Shown piece after piece: positions 1 to 8,784 of a stretch of DNA of 54,359 bases. Positions within the stretch are counted from its first letter, which is position 1. Each line of letters begins with the position of its first letter. The notes under the pieces were generated by a model. The model was given only the letters and a program-made list of their open reading frames with translations, searched no databases and was not told where the DNA came from. The stretch comes from Chitinophagaceae bacterium (GTDB taxonomy: Bacteria; Bacteroidota; Bacteroidia; Chitinophagales; Chitinophagaceae), in the NCBI GenBank assembly GCA_016721085.1, contig JADKJI010000043.1, positions 1-54,359 on the forward strand. The letters run 5' to 3'. Position numbers and translations under genes: made by a program.

Positions 1-18
1 GTAATTATTAAATAATAC

Positions 19-495
19 ATGATTAAGCTAAGTTTATTCTTTTTGCTTTGACACTAGTATTACAAGCTCCTAGTCTTAATTCAAATGGTCAGACCATTGA
101 CTCTGCATTTCAACTACTTTAGGAATTGTTCAGTTCAACAAAACAGTGTTAAGCTTACTGCCTACGCAAAAAAGACAATTAGACAGTATTATTCAAGTAT
201 TAAAATATCAATCTTTGAATTGTCGAGTAGAAATAATAGGTACAGATAGTATTGTGTGTGAGTTTTGTGTACAAAGAATTTGGGAAAGGGTCAGTGCTGT
301 TATTAAATACATTGAAAAATCGGATTTAAGCTCAGATCGACTCATTTTCGATATGGTGATAACAATGACAACAGTTAAGTGAAAATAGTTCTTGGCGATG
401 CAACCGGGCCATATATGGTTCCTGAGCCATTTCCAACTCTCAGAAAACGTTCTCTCTTCAAAATATATAAAAATACGATGGGCATAGTCTTCTGA
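19..495 (+). pseudogene. Disrupted small gene of unknown function, first cassette
   Basis: The reading frame must be pieced together. It starts MIKLSLFFL at 19, a hydrophobic signal-like start, and changes frame near 50 to continue ALTLVLQAP and NGQTIDSAFQLL. It changes frame again near 120 into a segment containing LLPTQKRQLDSIIQVLKYQS, and once more near 378 to end with VKIVLGDATGPYMV... and a stop at 493-495. No family was recognised. The intact protein would be about 155 residues, possibly exported. The gene ends 32 bases before the first attC-like site, the usual place for a cassette gene. The joined frames read as one protein by eye, but the exact indel sites are uncertain. Confidence 0.4.
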
Positions 496-527
496 AAGAA
501 CATTAATAGATGTAAAAATTGGAAGCT

Positions 528-723
528 GCTAATAATGGCATGCTGCTATGCTGGCTGACAGAATAGCAATGATCAGTAGAATACCCCTCAACGATATATC
601 TAGCTTGCCGTATTTCTAATCAGCTTTTTCAGTAACTTGAGCATAGGTAATTCTATTGGGCTTTGCGAGCCAAGCTGACTATTTTCAAATACCCAGCACG
701 GCAGCAAGCCCTGAACGTTAGCT
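528..723 (+). repeat. attC-like site 1 (long imperfect palindrome)
   Basis: The left arm begins GCTAAT and contains GGCATGCTGCTATGCTGGC. The right arm contains CCCAGCACGGCAGCAAGCC and ends AACGTTAGC, which is the reverse complement of the left arm with a few unpaired bases. About 130 nt of spacer separates the arms and is nearly identical to the spacer of site 2. The GTT at 717-719 would be the crossover triplet. The next cassette's gene starts 20 bases downstream. Confidence 0.65.
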
Positions 724-738
724 GGCATTTTAACCACT

Positions 739-1314
739 ATGCAAATATTCTTATCCACCTTATTAATCACCTTTGTCTTGTCATCGTGTGGACAAGCAAC
801 AAATTATAAAGAAAATTCAAGTAAGGACACTTTAGTAGTTTCCGAAGAAGAAGGTACTCCTGACATAAAAATTACGAAAGGAATACATCCATAATTACAA
901 GGCGGAGATAGAATTTGAAAGTTTCAACAAAGGAAGAGGTTCCGAAAGTATAAAGGTTTGGGGTAAATATTACTGCCTTTTTGATAGTGCAGTGGTAGTA
1001 CCGGGTAAATATAATTTTGACGACACTACCAAAAGCTTCACAACACATAGTTTTGCCGAGGATTTAGTAGTAATAAGTAATGGTGATACAATACTTAAAA
1101 GGACAATTACCAAAATAATTTTGTCAATACATTGCCTTCCCTATTTGAAAGATTATGCAGTACTGTTTGAACCAAAGTTTGAAGGCTAAGACAGTAGTAA
1201 GGATGTTTTTGACTTTAGCTTTAGTGTTTCGATTCCTATGACGGATGTGGGACAGCTTATGTTTCTATCAATAAGACAGGAAATGGGCAAGTTTTAGTGA
1301 AAGAAGCAGAATAA
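739..1314 (+). pseudogene. Disrupted lipoprotein gene in a cassette
   Basis: The start at 739 gives MQIFLSTLLITFVLSSCGQA, a lipoprotein signal peptide with an LSSC lipobox, so the product would be a lipid-anchored periplasmic or outer-membrane protein. The frame breaks near 885; removing one base restores GYIHNYKAEIEFESFNKG. A TAA interrupts the frame at 1187-1189, after KFEG. Coding potential continues DSSKDVFDFSFSVSIPMTD and, after another frame change, ends GQVLVKEAE with a stop at 1312-1314. The remaining beta-rich sequence was not assigned to a family. The gene lies between attC-like sites 1 and 2, and its first eight bases after the crossover are the exact reverse complement of the start of site 2. 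Confidence 0.5.
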
Positions 1315-1320
1315 AAACGG

Positions 1321-1520
1321 CAGCTAACATTGGGTTTGCTGCTATGCTGGCTGACGGAATACCAATAGTCTGTAGAATAACCTTCAGCGATATATCCTGC
1401 TTGCCGTATTTCTAATCAGCTTTTTCAGTAACTTTAGCATAGATAATTCTATTAGGCTTTGCGAGCCAAGCTGACGATTTCCAAATACCCAGCACAGAAG
1501 CAAAGCCCTGCTCGTTTTGG
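1321..1520 (+). repeat. attC-like site 2 (long imperfect palindrome)
   Basis: The site starts CAGCTAACATTGGGTTTGC at 1321, six bases after the preceding stop, continuing TGCTATGCTGGC. The other arm contains CCCAGCACAGAAGCAAAGCCC followed by the GTT at 1514. The spacer, including GCTTGCCGTATTTCTAATC, repeats site 1 almost base for base. CAGCTAAC is the perfect reverse complement of GTTAGCTG at 717-724, the 5' end of the same cassette. Confidence 0.7.
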
Positions 1521-1549
1521 AGCAAACCTTTAAACACTTACTTCATATC

Positions 1550-2398
1550 ATGCTTAGCTTCAAATTATTATTTGCTTATACCAACAATATGTTGCTTTCT
1601 TTTATTCTTGTACATCAACAATAAAAAGAAGACAAAATAGTTTATTTGAAATTAAACGAACAGCTTGAATATTCGACAAACTTTATTCAGAAATCTTCAG
1701 ATTTGTACTTGGAAACATCTGGAGTCAAAAACATATGATCCATACAGTAGAAAGAGCTAAGATTTGGTTTCCAAAAGCCAATGAAATTCGTAAACTAACT
1801 TCAAGTATTTGCAAGTATTTGGAGAATGTTAAAATGTTAGTAGATTCAGATGATAAATCAAATAGAAGAAAGGAAATAGCTGATAGTGTAACTTCTTTCG
1901 TTTCGAAAATTTCTAGTCTAGATTCGAATATGACACATGAATTCAAATTAGAGATCAGAAGTCTTCCAAAATTCCATGACTCGACTATCATTTTTTCTTC
2001 AAATTTAAGTGCTGAAGCTTCTGTAAGCCTACTTAGTCGACTACAGAATCAAATAACTATTTTAGAAGGGCAACTAATTGCTTATTGTGATAATCAAGTT
2101 GCTTCTAATTATGATGGGTACAACAAGGCATTCCCATTAATTAATCAAAATTCAAATCATCTAAAAAATGATGAAGAATTACAAATACATGTCGGAGTTG
2201 GTTTTTTAAATTATCCTAGCTACCCAAGAGTATATATAAATGGCGATAGTATGACTTCAGCCGATAACGGCTTTTTCAATTACAAAACAAAAGTGACAGG
2301 GAAACCTGGAAAATATATTGTGCCAATAAAAAATTGAATATTACGATTATTTGAAAAAAATTACAGTTAATAAAAGCGTGGAGTACTACATAGATTAA
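1550..2398 (+). pseudogene. GldM-like gene fragment, disrupted
   Basis: GldM/PorM is a periplasmic core component of the Bacteroidota type IX secretion and gliding machinery. This reconstructed product resembles its N-terminal helical region (YLKLNEQLEYSTNFIQKSSD, then KAKIW/KANEIRKL-type helices). It also resembles the following domain: LLSRLQNQITILEGQLIAYC, a plinqnss-like stretch, QIHVGVG, and a beta-domain ending KPGKYIVPIKIEYYDY. It lacks the TM start and the C-terminal domains of full GldM. A TAA interrupts near 1622, the frame changes near 1733, and it changes again near 2332, giving a stop at 2396-2398. No gldK, gldL or gldN neighbour is present. It sits as a lone cassette gene between sites 2 and 3. 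The similarity was judged by eye. Confidence 0.5.
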
Positions 2399-2411
2399 TT
2401 TATTTGGCTGC

Positions 2412-2604
2412 GTATAACATTAGGTTTGTGAAAGTGTGGCTAGACAAACCAACTTCCGCCAAATGCTAATCTAAATCTCAGTTCGGGCTGGACAAACAAT
2501 GCTGAACATTTAATCTTAACTTCAATTTTATATTTTCAATCAGCAGCGGTTGTGGGCAGACGGAATATTAATGCCATAGCTGCCCCAAGCCTTGCTCGTT
2601 GTCC
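2412..2604 (+). repeat. attC-like site 3
   Basis: The site begins GTATAACATTAGGTTTG at 2412, 13 bases after the preceding stop. It ends CCCCAAGCCTTGCTCGTTGTCC, with the GTT at 2598-2600. The arms pair imperfectly. The interior, with TTCGGGCTGGAC and AATCAGCAGCGG, recurs in sites 7 and 12, defining a second spacer subfamily distinct from sites 1 and 2. Confidence 0.55.
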
Positions 2605-2635
2605 GTAATGTTACAGAAAAACACGACAAACACTA

Positions 2636-3214
2636 ATGAACAGAGAAATTCTACAAAAATATATTACAACTATTTTGCCAATGCCGGCAGTAAAGTAGGC
2701 TTTCTTTGCAGAACAATTTGAGCCAATTGAATATAGCAAAGACGAACTTTTACTGAAAGAGCATAAAACCACAAAGGATACTTTTGTTTTGGAAAGTGGA
2801 TATATTCGTTCATACACATTTAACCAAGATGGGGAAGAAGTAACAACTAATATTTTTTCAGCACCGTGTTTTGTGAATGACTTCTTGTCTTTTTTTAAAC
2901 AACAACCGACCTCAGAAAATTACCAGTGTTTGACACATTGTAAATTATGGACTATGAGTTATGAAAAAGTCCAAATTTGTTTTCATACGTATCCAGAGTT
3001 TAGAGAGTTTGGGCGAATGATGTTAGTAATTAATTATTCAAACCTGCACGACAGAATGTTAGGAATGATAAAGGACACAGCCGAAAATCGTTACCTAAAA
3101 CTAATGGAAAATCATCCAGACATTTTTCAAAATGTACCTTTGAAAATTATTGCTTCTTATCTAGGCATTACAGACACTTCATTAAGTAGAATTAGAAGAG
3201 AGATTGCAAAGTAA
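2636..3214 (+). pseudogene. Crp/Fnr-family transcription regulator with an internal stop
   Basis: Translation from ATG 2636 gives MNREILQKYITTILPMPAVK, then a TAG at 2696-2698, then an uninterrupted 171-residue frame to 3214. The rest has Crp/Fnr architecture: a cyclic-nucleotide-binding beta-barrel (HKTTKDTFVLESGYIRSY, SAPCFVNDFLSFF), a dimer helix around RYLKLMENHPDIFQ, and a C-terminal helix-turn-helix, PLKIIASYLGITDTSLSRIR. Length about 190 aa fits the family. The single substitution-type stop could be a recent nonsense mutation or a base-call error. It shares a cassette with the membrane protein that follows 79 bases downstream, which may be its target gene. Confidence 0.75.
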
Positions 3215-3293
3215 TTTCTTGCCAAATGACAAGCGGTAATAATTTTGGATTTCTGACTTTTATGCCATTGTTTAACAAAGTAATTTTTCAACA

Positions 3294-4022
3294 ATGGATA
3301 TCTTTGCCAATTCTGTACCTCTTTGGGTTTCAATTCTTTTTTTTGCTTGTTTTCTTGTTCCAATTTTTATGATAGTAAGAGTTGTAAAACAGGGTGTCAA
3401 TCAACCCACAGTTGACAACATTAATAGAATAAAATGGCTGCCAACATTTGTGTTTATTTTTTTAGCGGCCTATTATTTTTATGTTATACTAATGAGTTTT
3501 ACAGGAATTTTCCAAGTAAACACATTGCCTCCAAGAGTGCTATTATTTACAGCCATACCATTGGCTTTATTTTATTTTCTATTTGTATTCAGAACAAAGA
3601 TGTTTTGGAAAATATTAGAGAATGTGAAATTATCTGATTTGATACGCATACATATTTTCAGGCTTGTCGGCGTCTTTTTTATTATTGGTTGGTCTTATGG
3701 AATTTTGCCAAAGTCCTTTGCTTTCATTGGAGGAATTGGCGATATTTTTGTTGCTGTAACTGCAATATTTGTTGCCTTACTCGTGGACAAAAAAGCAAAA
3801 TACCACAAGAGAATTACGTTGATTTGGAACATAATTGGTTTTTGGGACATCGTAAGTGTTATAATTAGCGCAGTTTATATTACGAAACAAGCCATTGAAA
3901 ACAACACACAAGGCATTTTAGAGATGACTAAATTTCCATTTAGTTTAATTCCTGCTTTTGCACCAGCGACAATACTGTTTTTGCATATTTGTATTTTTAA
4001 GAAACTAAAAATGGAAAAATAA
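3294..4022 (+). CDS. Polytopic membrane protein of unknown function
   Basis: An intact 242-residue protein with about seven hydrophobic segments: near 8-29, 47-68, 81-97, 118-138, 141-161, 172-195 and 217-233. No catalytic motif is visible and the family was not identified. It is one of the few undamaged genes in the first 11 kb. It lies directly downstream of the Crp/Fnr-like regulator on the same strand, and its stop is 6 bases before attC-like site 4, so the two genes appear to form one two-gene cassette. A regulator-plus-membrane-protein unit suggests a small sensing or stress module, but that is inference. Confidence 0.8.
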   Translation: MDIFANSVPLWVSILFFACFLVPIFMIVRVVKQGVNQPTVDNINRIKWLPTFVFIFLAAYYFYVILMSFTGIFQVNTLPPRVLLFTAIPLALFYFLFVFRTKMFWKILENVKLSDLIRIHIFRLVGVFFIIGWSYGILPKSFAFIGGIGDIFVAVTAIFVALLVDKKAKYHKRITLIWNIIGFWDIVSVIISAVYITKQAIENNTQGILEMTKFPFSLIPAFAPATILFLHICIFKKLKMEK

Positions 4023-4028
4023 ACTCTA

Positions 4029-4131
4029 CGCACAACAAGTAATTTGCCAAAAAGTGTGGCTGGGAAAGACACAACAATAGTTCCCCAGCAGAGCAAGGTA
4101 CTACATAGCAGCAAACCGTAGATGTTGTGCA
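4029..4131 (+). repeat. attC-like site 4, compact form
   Basis: This is the shortest site (about 103 nt), within the usual attC size range. The outer arms GCACAACA and TGTTGTGC are perfect 8-base inverses. Inner TTTGC/GCAAA-like and GGCTGGG/CCCCAGC segments also pair. The left end CGCACAAC (4029-4036) matches the reverse complement of the 5' end of its own cassette, GTTGTCCG at 2598-2605, in 7 of 8 bases. Confidence 0.7.
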
Positions 4132-4227
4132 TCATGTTACTATAACACTCTACACATATTTTTCGATTGAATTTGTCGACTTATTAGCTAAATTGTGCAA
4201 TACTATAATGAGCTACATAATCTACAA

Positions 4228-5622
4228 ATGAAAATAATAATAACCTTCTTTTGGTTTATTGCAGGCATACAAACTGCTTTTGCACAAAAAACAAATGTAG
4301 ATTCTATACTTCAAAAAGTAACTATAGAAAGAAACGAAGACAATAAATTTGATTTATTGATAGGCTTAATTGGTTCTGAAATAAATAATAGCCCAGAGTG
4401 GTGCATTGAAACAGGACTAAAAGTTTTGAACCAGTCACGAAGTGAAAACAGTAATATTGAATTGACGGTTGCATATTCTTTTTTTGGGTCAGGGATATAG
4501 GTTGCTGGGTAACAGCATTAAAGCCCTCGATTATCACCATAAAGCCATTGCTATTGCAGAAAAAACCAATAGTTTCTCTGCATTGGCTTTTGCAGAAAAT
4601 CAAACTGCACATATTTACAGAGACAGAGAGGAGTATGATAAGGCAGCTGCTATTTATCTATCTTCTAATGCACATTCAGAGAAGGGGAAGAATGAAAGAA
4701 TAAAAGCCTGGGCACCCTCCAATTTGGGGGCTGTTTATCTGGCTACTAATAATTTGGATTCATCGCTGATGTATTCACAAAGAGCGTATGAAATTTTTGT
4801 GCGGTTAAAAATCATTGACAATAATAAAGGGTTTCTTTTTACAAACCTGGGTGGTGTACACAGTAAGATGGGTAACGCCCAGCTTGCTGTTAGTTATTTT
4901 AATATGGCGATCAATGGTTACGAGGGTACTTCTAATATCAGGTATCTTAATTTACTATATACTGGTTTAGCAGAACATTATCAACGATTTAAGCAAACAG
5001 ACTCTTGTGCCTTCTATGCAAGAAAGGCAATTGCCGTGGTTAGCAATACTTCTTTCTTTTACCTGAGCAGTAAATCAGCAAAATTACTAGCCGATATTTA
5101 TGAAAAAACAAACTGCGACAGCACATTAAAATATGCAAAGGTGTTAAAAACAGCCAATGATTCTTTAACAAGCAACAAAACCAATCATCAAATATTGTTA
5201 ATGACATTTGAAGAAGATTTGCGGCTGCAGGAAGTAGCGGCAGAAAAAATTAAGGCAGAAAATGAACGTCATCAAAATATTCAATATGCATTAATTGCCC
5301 TCGGCATTATTGTTTTACTCACACTGTATTTACTCCTCAGCCGCAGTTTTATTACCAATACAAAACTGATAGAGTTTTTGGTGTAGTAGCTTTACTAATT
5401 GTATTTGAATTTTTAAATCTATTGCTGCACCCTTTTTTAGAACGTATTACACATCACAGTCCTGTGCTGATGTTGCTGGCATTAGTATGCATTGCAGCAT
5501 TACTAGTGCCGCTGCATCATAAAGTAGAAAAATGGGCAACATCAAAATTGGTCGAAAAGAATAAACAGATTAGGTTGGCTGCTGCAAGGAAAACTATTCA
5601 AGAGTTAGATACAAAGGATTAA
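4228..5622 (+). pseudogene. Secreted TPR protein with C-terminal membrane segments, frame-shifted
   Basis: ATG 4228 gives MKIIITFFWFIAGIQTAFAQ, a clear signal peptide. The frame breaks near 4490 and resumes at GQGYRLLGNSIKALDYHHKA, followed by several TPR-like helical repeats (ALAFAENQTAHIYRDREEYD, NLGGVHSKMGNAQLAVSYFN). It continues to a coiled segment and a TM helix (ALIALGIIVLLTLYLLLS). A second frame change near 5375, at a T run, restores FGVVALLIVFEFLNLLLHPF plus another TM segment and a basic coiled tail ending at 5622. It resembles the sensory half of Bacteroidota TPR histidine kinases but no kinase domain follows. It lies between attC-like sites 4 and 5. Confidence 0.65.
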
Positions 5623-5638
5623 GACAAATTGTATTAAA

Positions 5639-5790
5639 AGCACGATCGCAGGACATGGGGTTTTGAGCAAGTTGGACAGGGCAAAATTTGTTTAGTATTA
5701 GTTTTAATTTCATCAATTTATTGCCAAACAGCAGATGCCCAGGCCTAGGGAATGCTAATTCCCAAATTGCATAAAGTCCTGCTCGTTAAG
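5639..5790 (+). repeat. attC-like site 5
   Basis: The left part has GCACGATCGCAGGAC. The right part ends GCATAAAGTCCTGCTCGTTAAG, and GCAGGAC pairs with GTCCTGC. A central palindrome-like GGCCTAGGGAATGC/GCTAATTCCC region lies near 5741. The expected core AAC in the left end has decayed to GAT if GCAC marks that end. The next gene starts 25 bases after the site. Confidence 0.5.
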
Positions 5791-5814
5791 TTTCAAGCAA
5801 AACCAACATTTCAT

Positions 5815-6276
5815 ATGCCAGGAGAAGTGAAAGTTGAAATTCAGAATGCAATTAGTAAACTAAAATTAACAGATAGTGACATCCAGCTTTTGGACGATGC
5901 CCAAGGTGAGAAAATATACCATGAATGTGTCTCCTATTTTGTTACATCAGGTGATAGGAGGTGGTAGTGGGAAGATTTTAAGTTTCCTTCATTTTCAAAA
6001 AGTGGATTAGAGTATCCGTTTAGTTATATAGACAGAATTATTCCTTTGACGGAGGGGAATGTCTGGTTAATTGTTGAAGATAATTCGGAGCCATTTTATC
6101 CAGTTTATGACTGTAATCCAAGGGTTATTAAAGATGTCATTGGCGAATGTTTTGGTTTTGAATATTATATTATCAATAAAAACAAAGAATGGTTATTGTG
6201 TGAGAATCACCACAACAGGTTGATTGGTATAGGCGACAAATTGAGAAGTTCAAATTTTGATTGGCAATTAGACTAG
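5815..6276 (+). pseudogene. Small soluble protein of unknown function with internal stop
   Basis: From ATG 5815 (MPGEVKVEIQNAISKLKLTD) the frame runs to a TAG at 5965-5967 after GDRRW. It then continues in the same frame WEDFKFPSFSKSGLEYPF through WLIVEDNSEPFYPVYDCNP and EWLLCENHHNRLIGIG to a stop at 6276. The full product is about 153 residues. The ending with a WLLCENHHN motif resembles the DUF6756 group from memory; this is tentative. No signal peptide or membrane segment is present. The single stop may be a point mutation or a base-call error. It is the only gene between sites 5 and 6. Confidence 0.55.
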
Positions 6277-6284
6277 ATGATGAA

Positions 6285-6422
6285 CTCATAAAATTCGGTT
6301 ATTGCATCATGACGGTAGATGACCAAATACTGATCTTTAGGAATTCTTTTTATCTTTAGTACTAGGGCTGGGTTGTGGATCCCTGAAAACCGCTACAAAT
6401 GCAAAGCCCTGAACGTTATGTG
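6285..6422 (+). repeat. attC-like site 6
   Basis: The left arm CTCATAAAATTCGG and TTGCATCATGACGG pairs with the right arm ACCGCTACAAATGCAAAGCCC followed by GAACGTTATGTG. The interior (GAATTCTTTTTATCTTTAG, GGGCTGGGTTGTGGATCCCT) recurs in site 11, a third spacer subfamily. The site begins 8 bases after the preceding stop. The GTT is at 6415-6417. Confidence 0.65.
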
Positions 6423-6448
6423 TAATATTAAACAACACCTTACACTTT

Positions 6449-6903
6449 ATGACAATTCCTGACAAACTTCCAATAGCCAGAATGGAAGATTATCATACCC
6501 ATTTTTTAGGAAAGGCTTCAGACGAGCGATTGTTTTGGGGTTATCAGACATTTGCTTTTTCCAAACCATTTTCAGAAATTGAACAGGGAGACGACTGGAA
6601 AAAATATAGAAAAGAATATGCTATACTTCATACGTTTGACTCGGATGGGAATTATATAGCTACAAGGCATTGGTCAGGTTTGGCGACTGAGACAGACGAT
6701 CAGCAACTTGATAGTAAGCTACGGAAATGGTTTCTGAATTAGGCGATATTAATTTTCAAGATATCGAAATAAAAATATTTCACATACAACTTGACAATAT
6801 AATCTATAGACTTGTTGCTGAAGAAGAAAGCGAAATGATAAACTTAGAACCAAGTTCGACAATCTCCTTTCAAGAACCGTGGGACGGCGAATATTACACT
6901 TGA
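6449..6903 (+). pseudogene. Small cassette gene of unknown function, one frameshift
   Basis: ATG 6449 opens MTIPDKLPIARMEDYHTHFL and reads to WFLN at 6742. A frame change near 6725 keeps the protein going as MVSELGDINFQDIEIKIFHI through RLVAEEESEMINLEPSS to WDGEYYT and a stop at 6901-6903. The joined product is about 150 residues, acidic, soluble and without signal or TM segments. No family was recognised. The start is 32 bases after the crossover of site 6 and the stop about 30 bases before site 7. The cassette ends match each other (GTTATGTGTA at 6415 against TACATATAAC at 6935, 9 of 10 complementary). Confidence 0.5.
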
Positions 6904-6934
6904 TAGAATCATTCAGATTTGCGCAGAAAAAATA

Positions 6935-7133
6935 TACATATAACATTTGGTTTGCTGCTATGCTGGCGGATAAATAAATCATCTTTTTTTTGTTCTCTAT
7001 CAGCTCCGGTTTGGACTGAACGGAATTCTATCTAATATTTTGTTGTTAACTTCAAGTTCATATTTTTATTTGGTCTTCTGTTCGGGCTGTAAATATAAAT
7101 TCCAGCACATCAGCAAGCCCTGCCCATTGCATG
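6935..7133 (+). repeat. attC-like site 7
   Basis: The site starts TACATATAACATTTGGTTTG, continuing CTGCTATGCTGGCGG. The right arm is TTCCAGCACATCAGCAAGCCC. Its expected crossover GTT reads ATT (7126-7128), so this site may no longer recombine. The spacer contains TTTGGACTGAACGGAATTC and TTCGGGCTG, linking it to sites 3 and 12. Confidence 0.65.
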
Positions 7134-7155
7134 AAATTTAAAATGAAATTCTAAA

Positions 7156-7726
7156 ATGAGTTACGACATATTTTGTTACAAATCTATAACGGGCATACCG
7201 GATCAAGATGAAGCTGATACAGTTATTGAGGCTGACAATATCAAGCTTACAAAAATCGAAAGAAGCACAACTGCAAAATTTGCAATTGTAAAAGCACTTA
7301 CACAATTTAATCCTCGACTTGAAACATTTGATTTTGATTATGACGAAATAGCAAGATTGACAACAACTACAATTGAAGAAGCTAAGAATAGGTTTGACCA
7401 TATCGAACTTAATACGCCCGATGAGGACCTCGCTATTCAAATGACAGTTTACGATAATCATGTTTATATAAATGTGCCATATTGGTATAAAGGCGAACAA
7501 GCGAGAGAATTATTTCAGTATCTAATATCATATATTAAAATAATTGAGTGAGACAGCAGGTTACTTTGTGTTTGACCCCCAAATAGGAGAAGTATTTGAT
7601 CCTGCTGAAAATGATTTTGATGGTTTAAACAAATATTTGTCAGTCAGTGAGCACATTGAAGAAATGATAAAAGGACAAGACTCTAAGCAAAATCAATTTA
7701 AGAAACCTTGGTGGAAATTTTGGTAG
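7156..7726 (+). pseudogene. Small soluble protein of unknown function, one frameshift
   Basis: ATG 7156 gives MSYDIFCYKSITGIPDQDEA and runs to YIKIIE at 7551. The frame changes near 7547, and TAGYFVFDPQIGEVF continues to the aromatic tail FKKPWWKFW, ending at 7726. The joined product is about 189 residues, acidic, with no signal peptide. The MSYDI- start and KPWWKFW end look like one conserved small-protein family, but its function is not known to me. It is the first gene after site 7. The frame change sits in an A-rich stretch, so a sequencing indel is possible. Confidence 0.55.
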
Positions 7727-7931
7727 TTTTTCGTTTCTATGAACAAAGCAGCATGCATCATAGATAATTTCAAAACCTGGGCTCTAGATGGGCTTGATGA
7801 AATTCTGCTTAGTGGCAATTCGAATAATCAGCAGTTATTTATACTTTACACTACAATTAACCAGGTTAAATGGAAAGCTATTACCCAGCTTTCTCAAATA
7901 CCTTGTCTCTTAGCAACAATATTTCGACACT

Positions 7932-8570
7932 ATGCAAAAGCCATTTATTTTACTCCTATCTCTTTTCATGTCGCAAGAGATGTTTTCACAAACATTTTTT
8001 GAAGGTGATGTAATTTATAAATTCGACTTGCAAAAAAAAGATAGCTCTTTTGATGAAACATCAGTAATTACTTATCCTGCAAAAACGACAATTAGTATTT
8101 ATAAAAATGGTGATTGGTTGCAAAAGCCCGATGATGGAATAATTGAGTATTCATATTTCAATCATTCTGACAATAGGCTTTATTGGAAAATCAAAAATGT
8201 TGATACTGTGTTTTATGAGTTAGGAAATAACCGAAGAGAAACAGAAGTTGACTCTACATTAGCATCAAAAATTGAGTATAATACTGACACAATTCTTGGT
8301 TTTCCTTGTAATAGATTAATTATTCAAACCCCAAAATTCAAACTTACATTTATTTATACAACTACTTTTGAAATTAATCCGTTGTGGTATAAAAATACAA
8401 AAATCGGTTACTATGATATATTATATGGATTGACAAAAGCTATTTATTTAGAATCAATAGTTGAAACAAAATATTTTATATCAACTATGACTGCACAAAA
8501 TATTCATCCAAGAAAGATATCTGACAGAGAGTTTCCCGACATAAGAAAGGCGCCCTTACAAAGATTATAA
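7932..8570 (+). CDS. Secreted protein of unknown function, beta-rich
   Basis: An intact 212-residue protein. MQKPFILLLSLFMSQEMFSQ is a signal peptide ending in the SQ typical of Bacteroidota. The mature part starts TFFEGDVIYKFDLQKKDSSF and includes DTILGFPCNRLIIQTPKFKL, a pattern reminiscent of DUF4412/GLPGLI-type periplasmic proteins, although the match is loose. It sits between the frame-shifted gene ending at 7726 and a weak attC-like site at 8577. No convincing site separates it from the gene before it, so both may belong to one cassette. The overlapping frame starting at 7739 has no coding features. Confidence 0.7.
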   Translation: MQKPFILLLSLFMSQEMFSQTFFEGDVIYKFDLQKKDSSFDETSVITYPAKTTISIYKNGDWLQKPDDGIIEYSYFNHSDNRLYWKIKNVDTVFYELGNNRRETEVDSTLASKIEYNTDTILGFPCNRLIIQTPKFKLTFIYTTTFEINPLWYKNTKIGYYDILYGLTKAIYLESIVETKYFISTMTAQNIHPRKISDREFPDIRKAPLQRL

Positions 8571-8576
8571 TACTGC

Positions 8577-8770
8577 TGTAAACAAACGGTTGGGAAAGAA
8601 ACTGGCTGACGAAATAAGCATGGGCGATTGATTCTCTTTTGTACCTTAGTTTCCGCGGACAGAGTACTTTTGATTAATGGAGTAAAACAACGAACTTTAA
8701 GCTATAATTAATCTGACGTTCACGAGTGACAGAATTTGAATTCCTGTACTTCAATAAGCCGTGGACTCTA
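8577..8770 (+). repeat. Possible degenerate attC-like site
   Basis: The segment starts TGTAAACAAACGGTTGGG seven bases after a stop and ends near TTCCTGTACTTCAATAAGCCGT. ACGGTT...AAG.AC.GG pairs loosely with the right part. No GTT core remains at the right end, so the call is weak. It rests mainly on position and length. Confidence 0.3.
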
Positions 8771-8784
8771 TGTGCAACAATAAA

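Noticed and set aside
7726..7932. Possible attC-like site between the genes at 7156 and 7932
   Set aside because: TATGAAC near 7738 resembles the expected left end for that cassette, but no pairing right arm with a GTT core was found.
7739..8002. An 87-residue frame before and over the start of the secreted protein
   Set aside because: It overlaps the signal peptide region of the gene at 7932 in another frame and has no coherent protein character.
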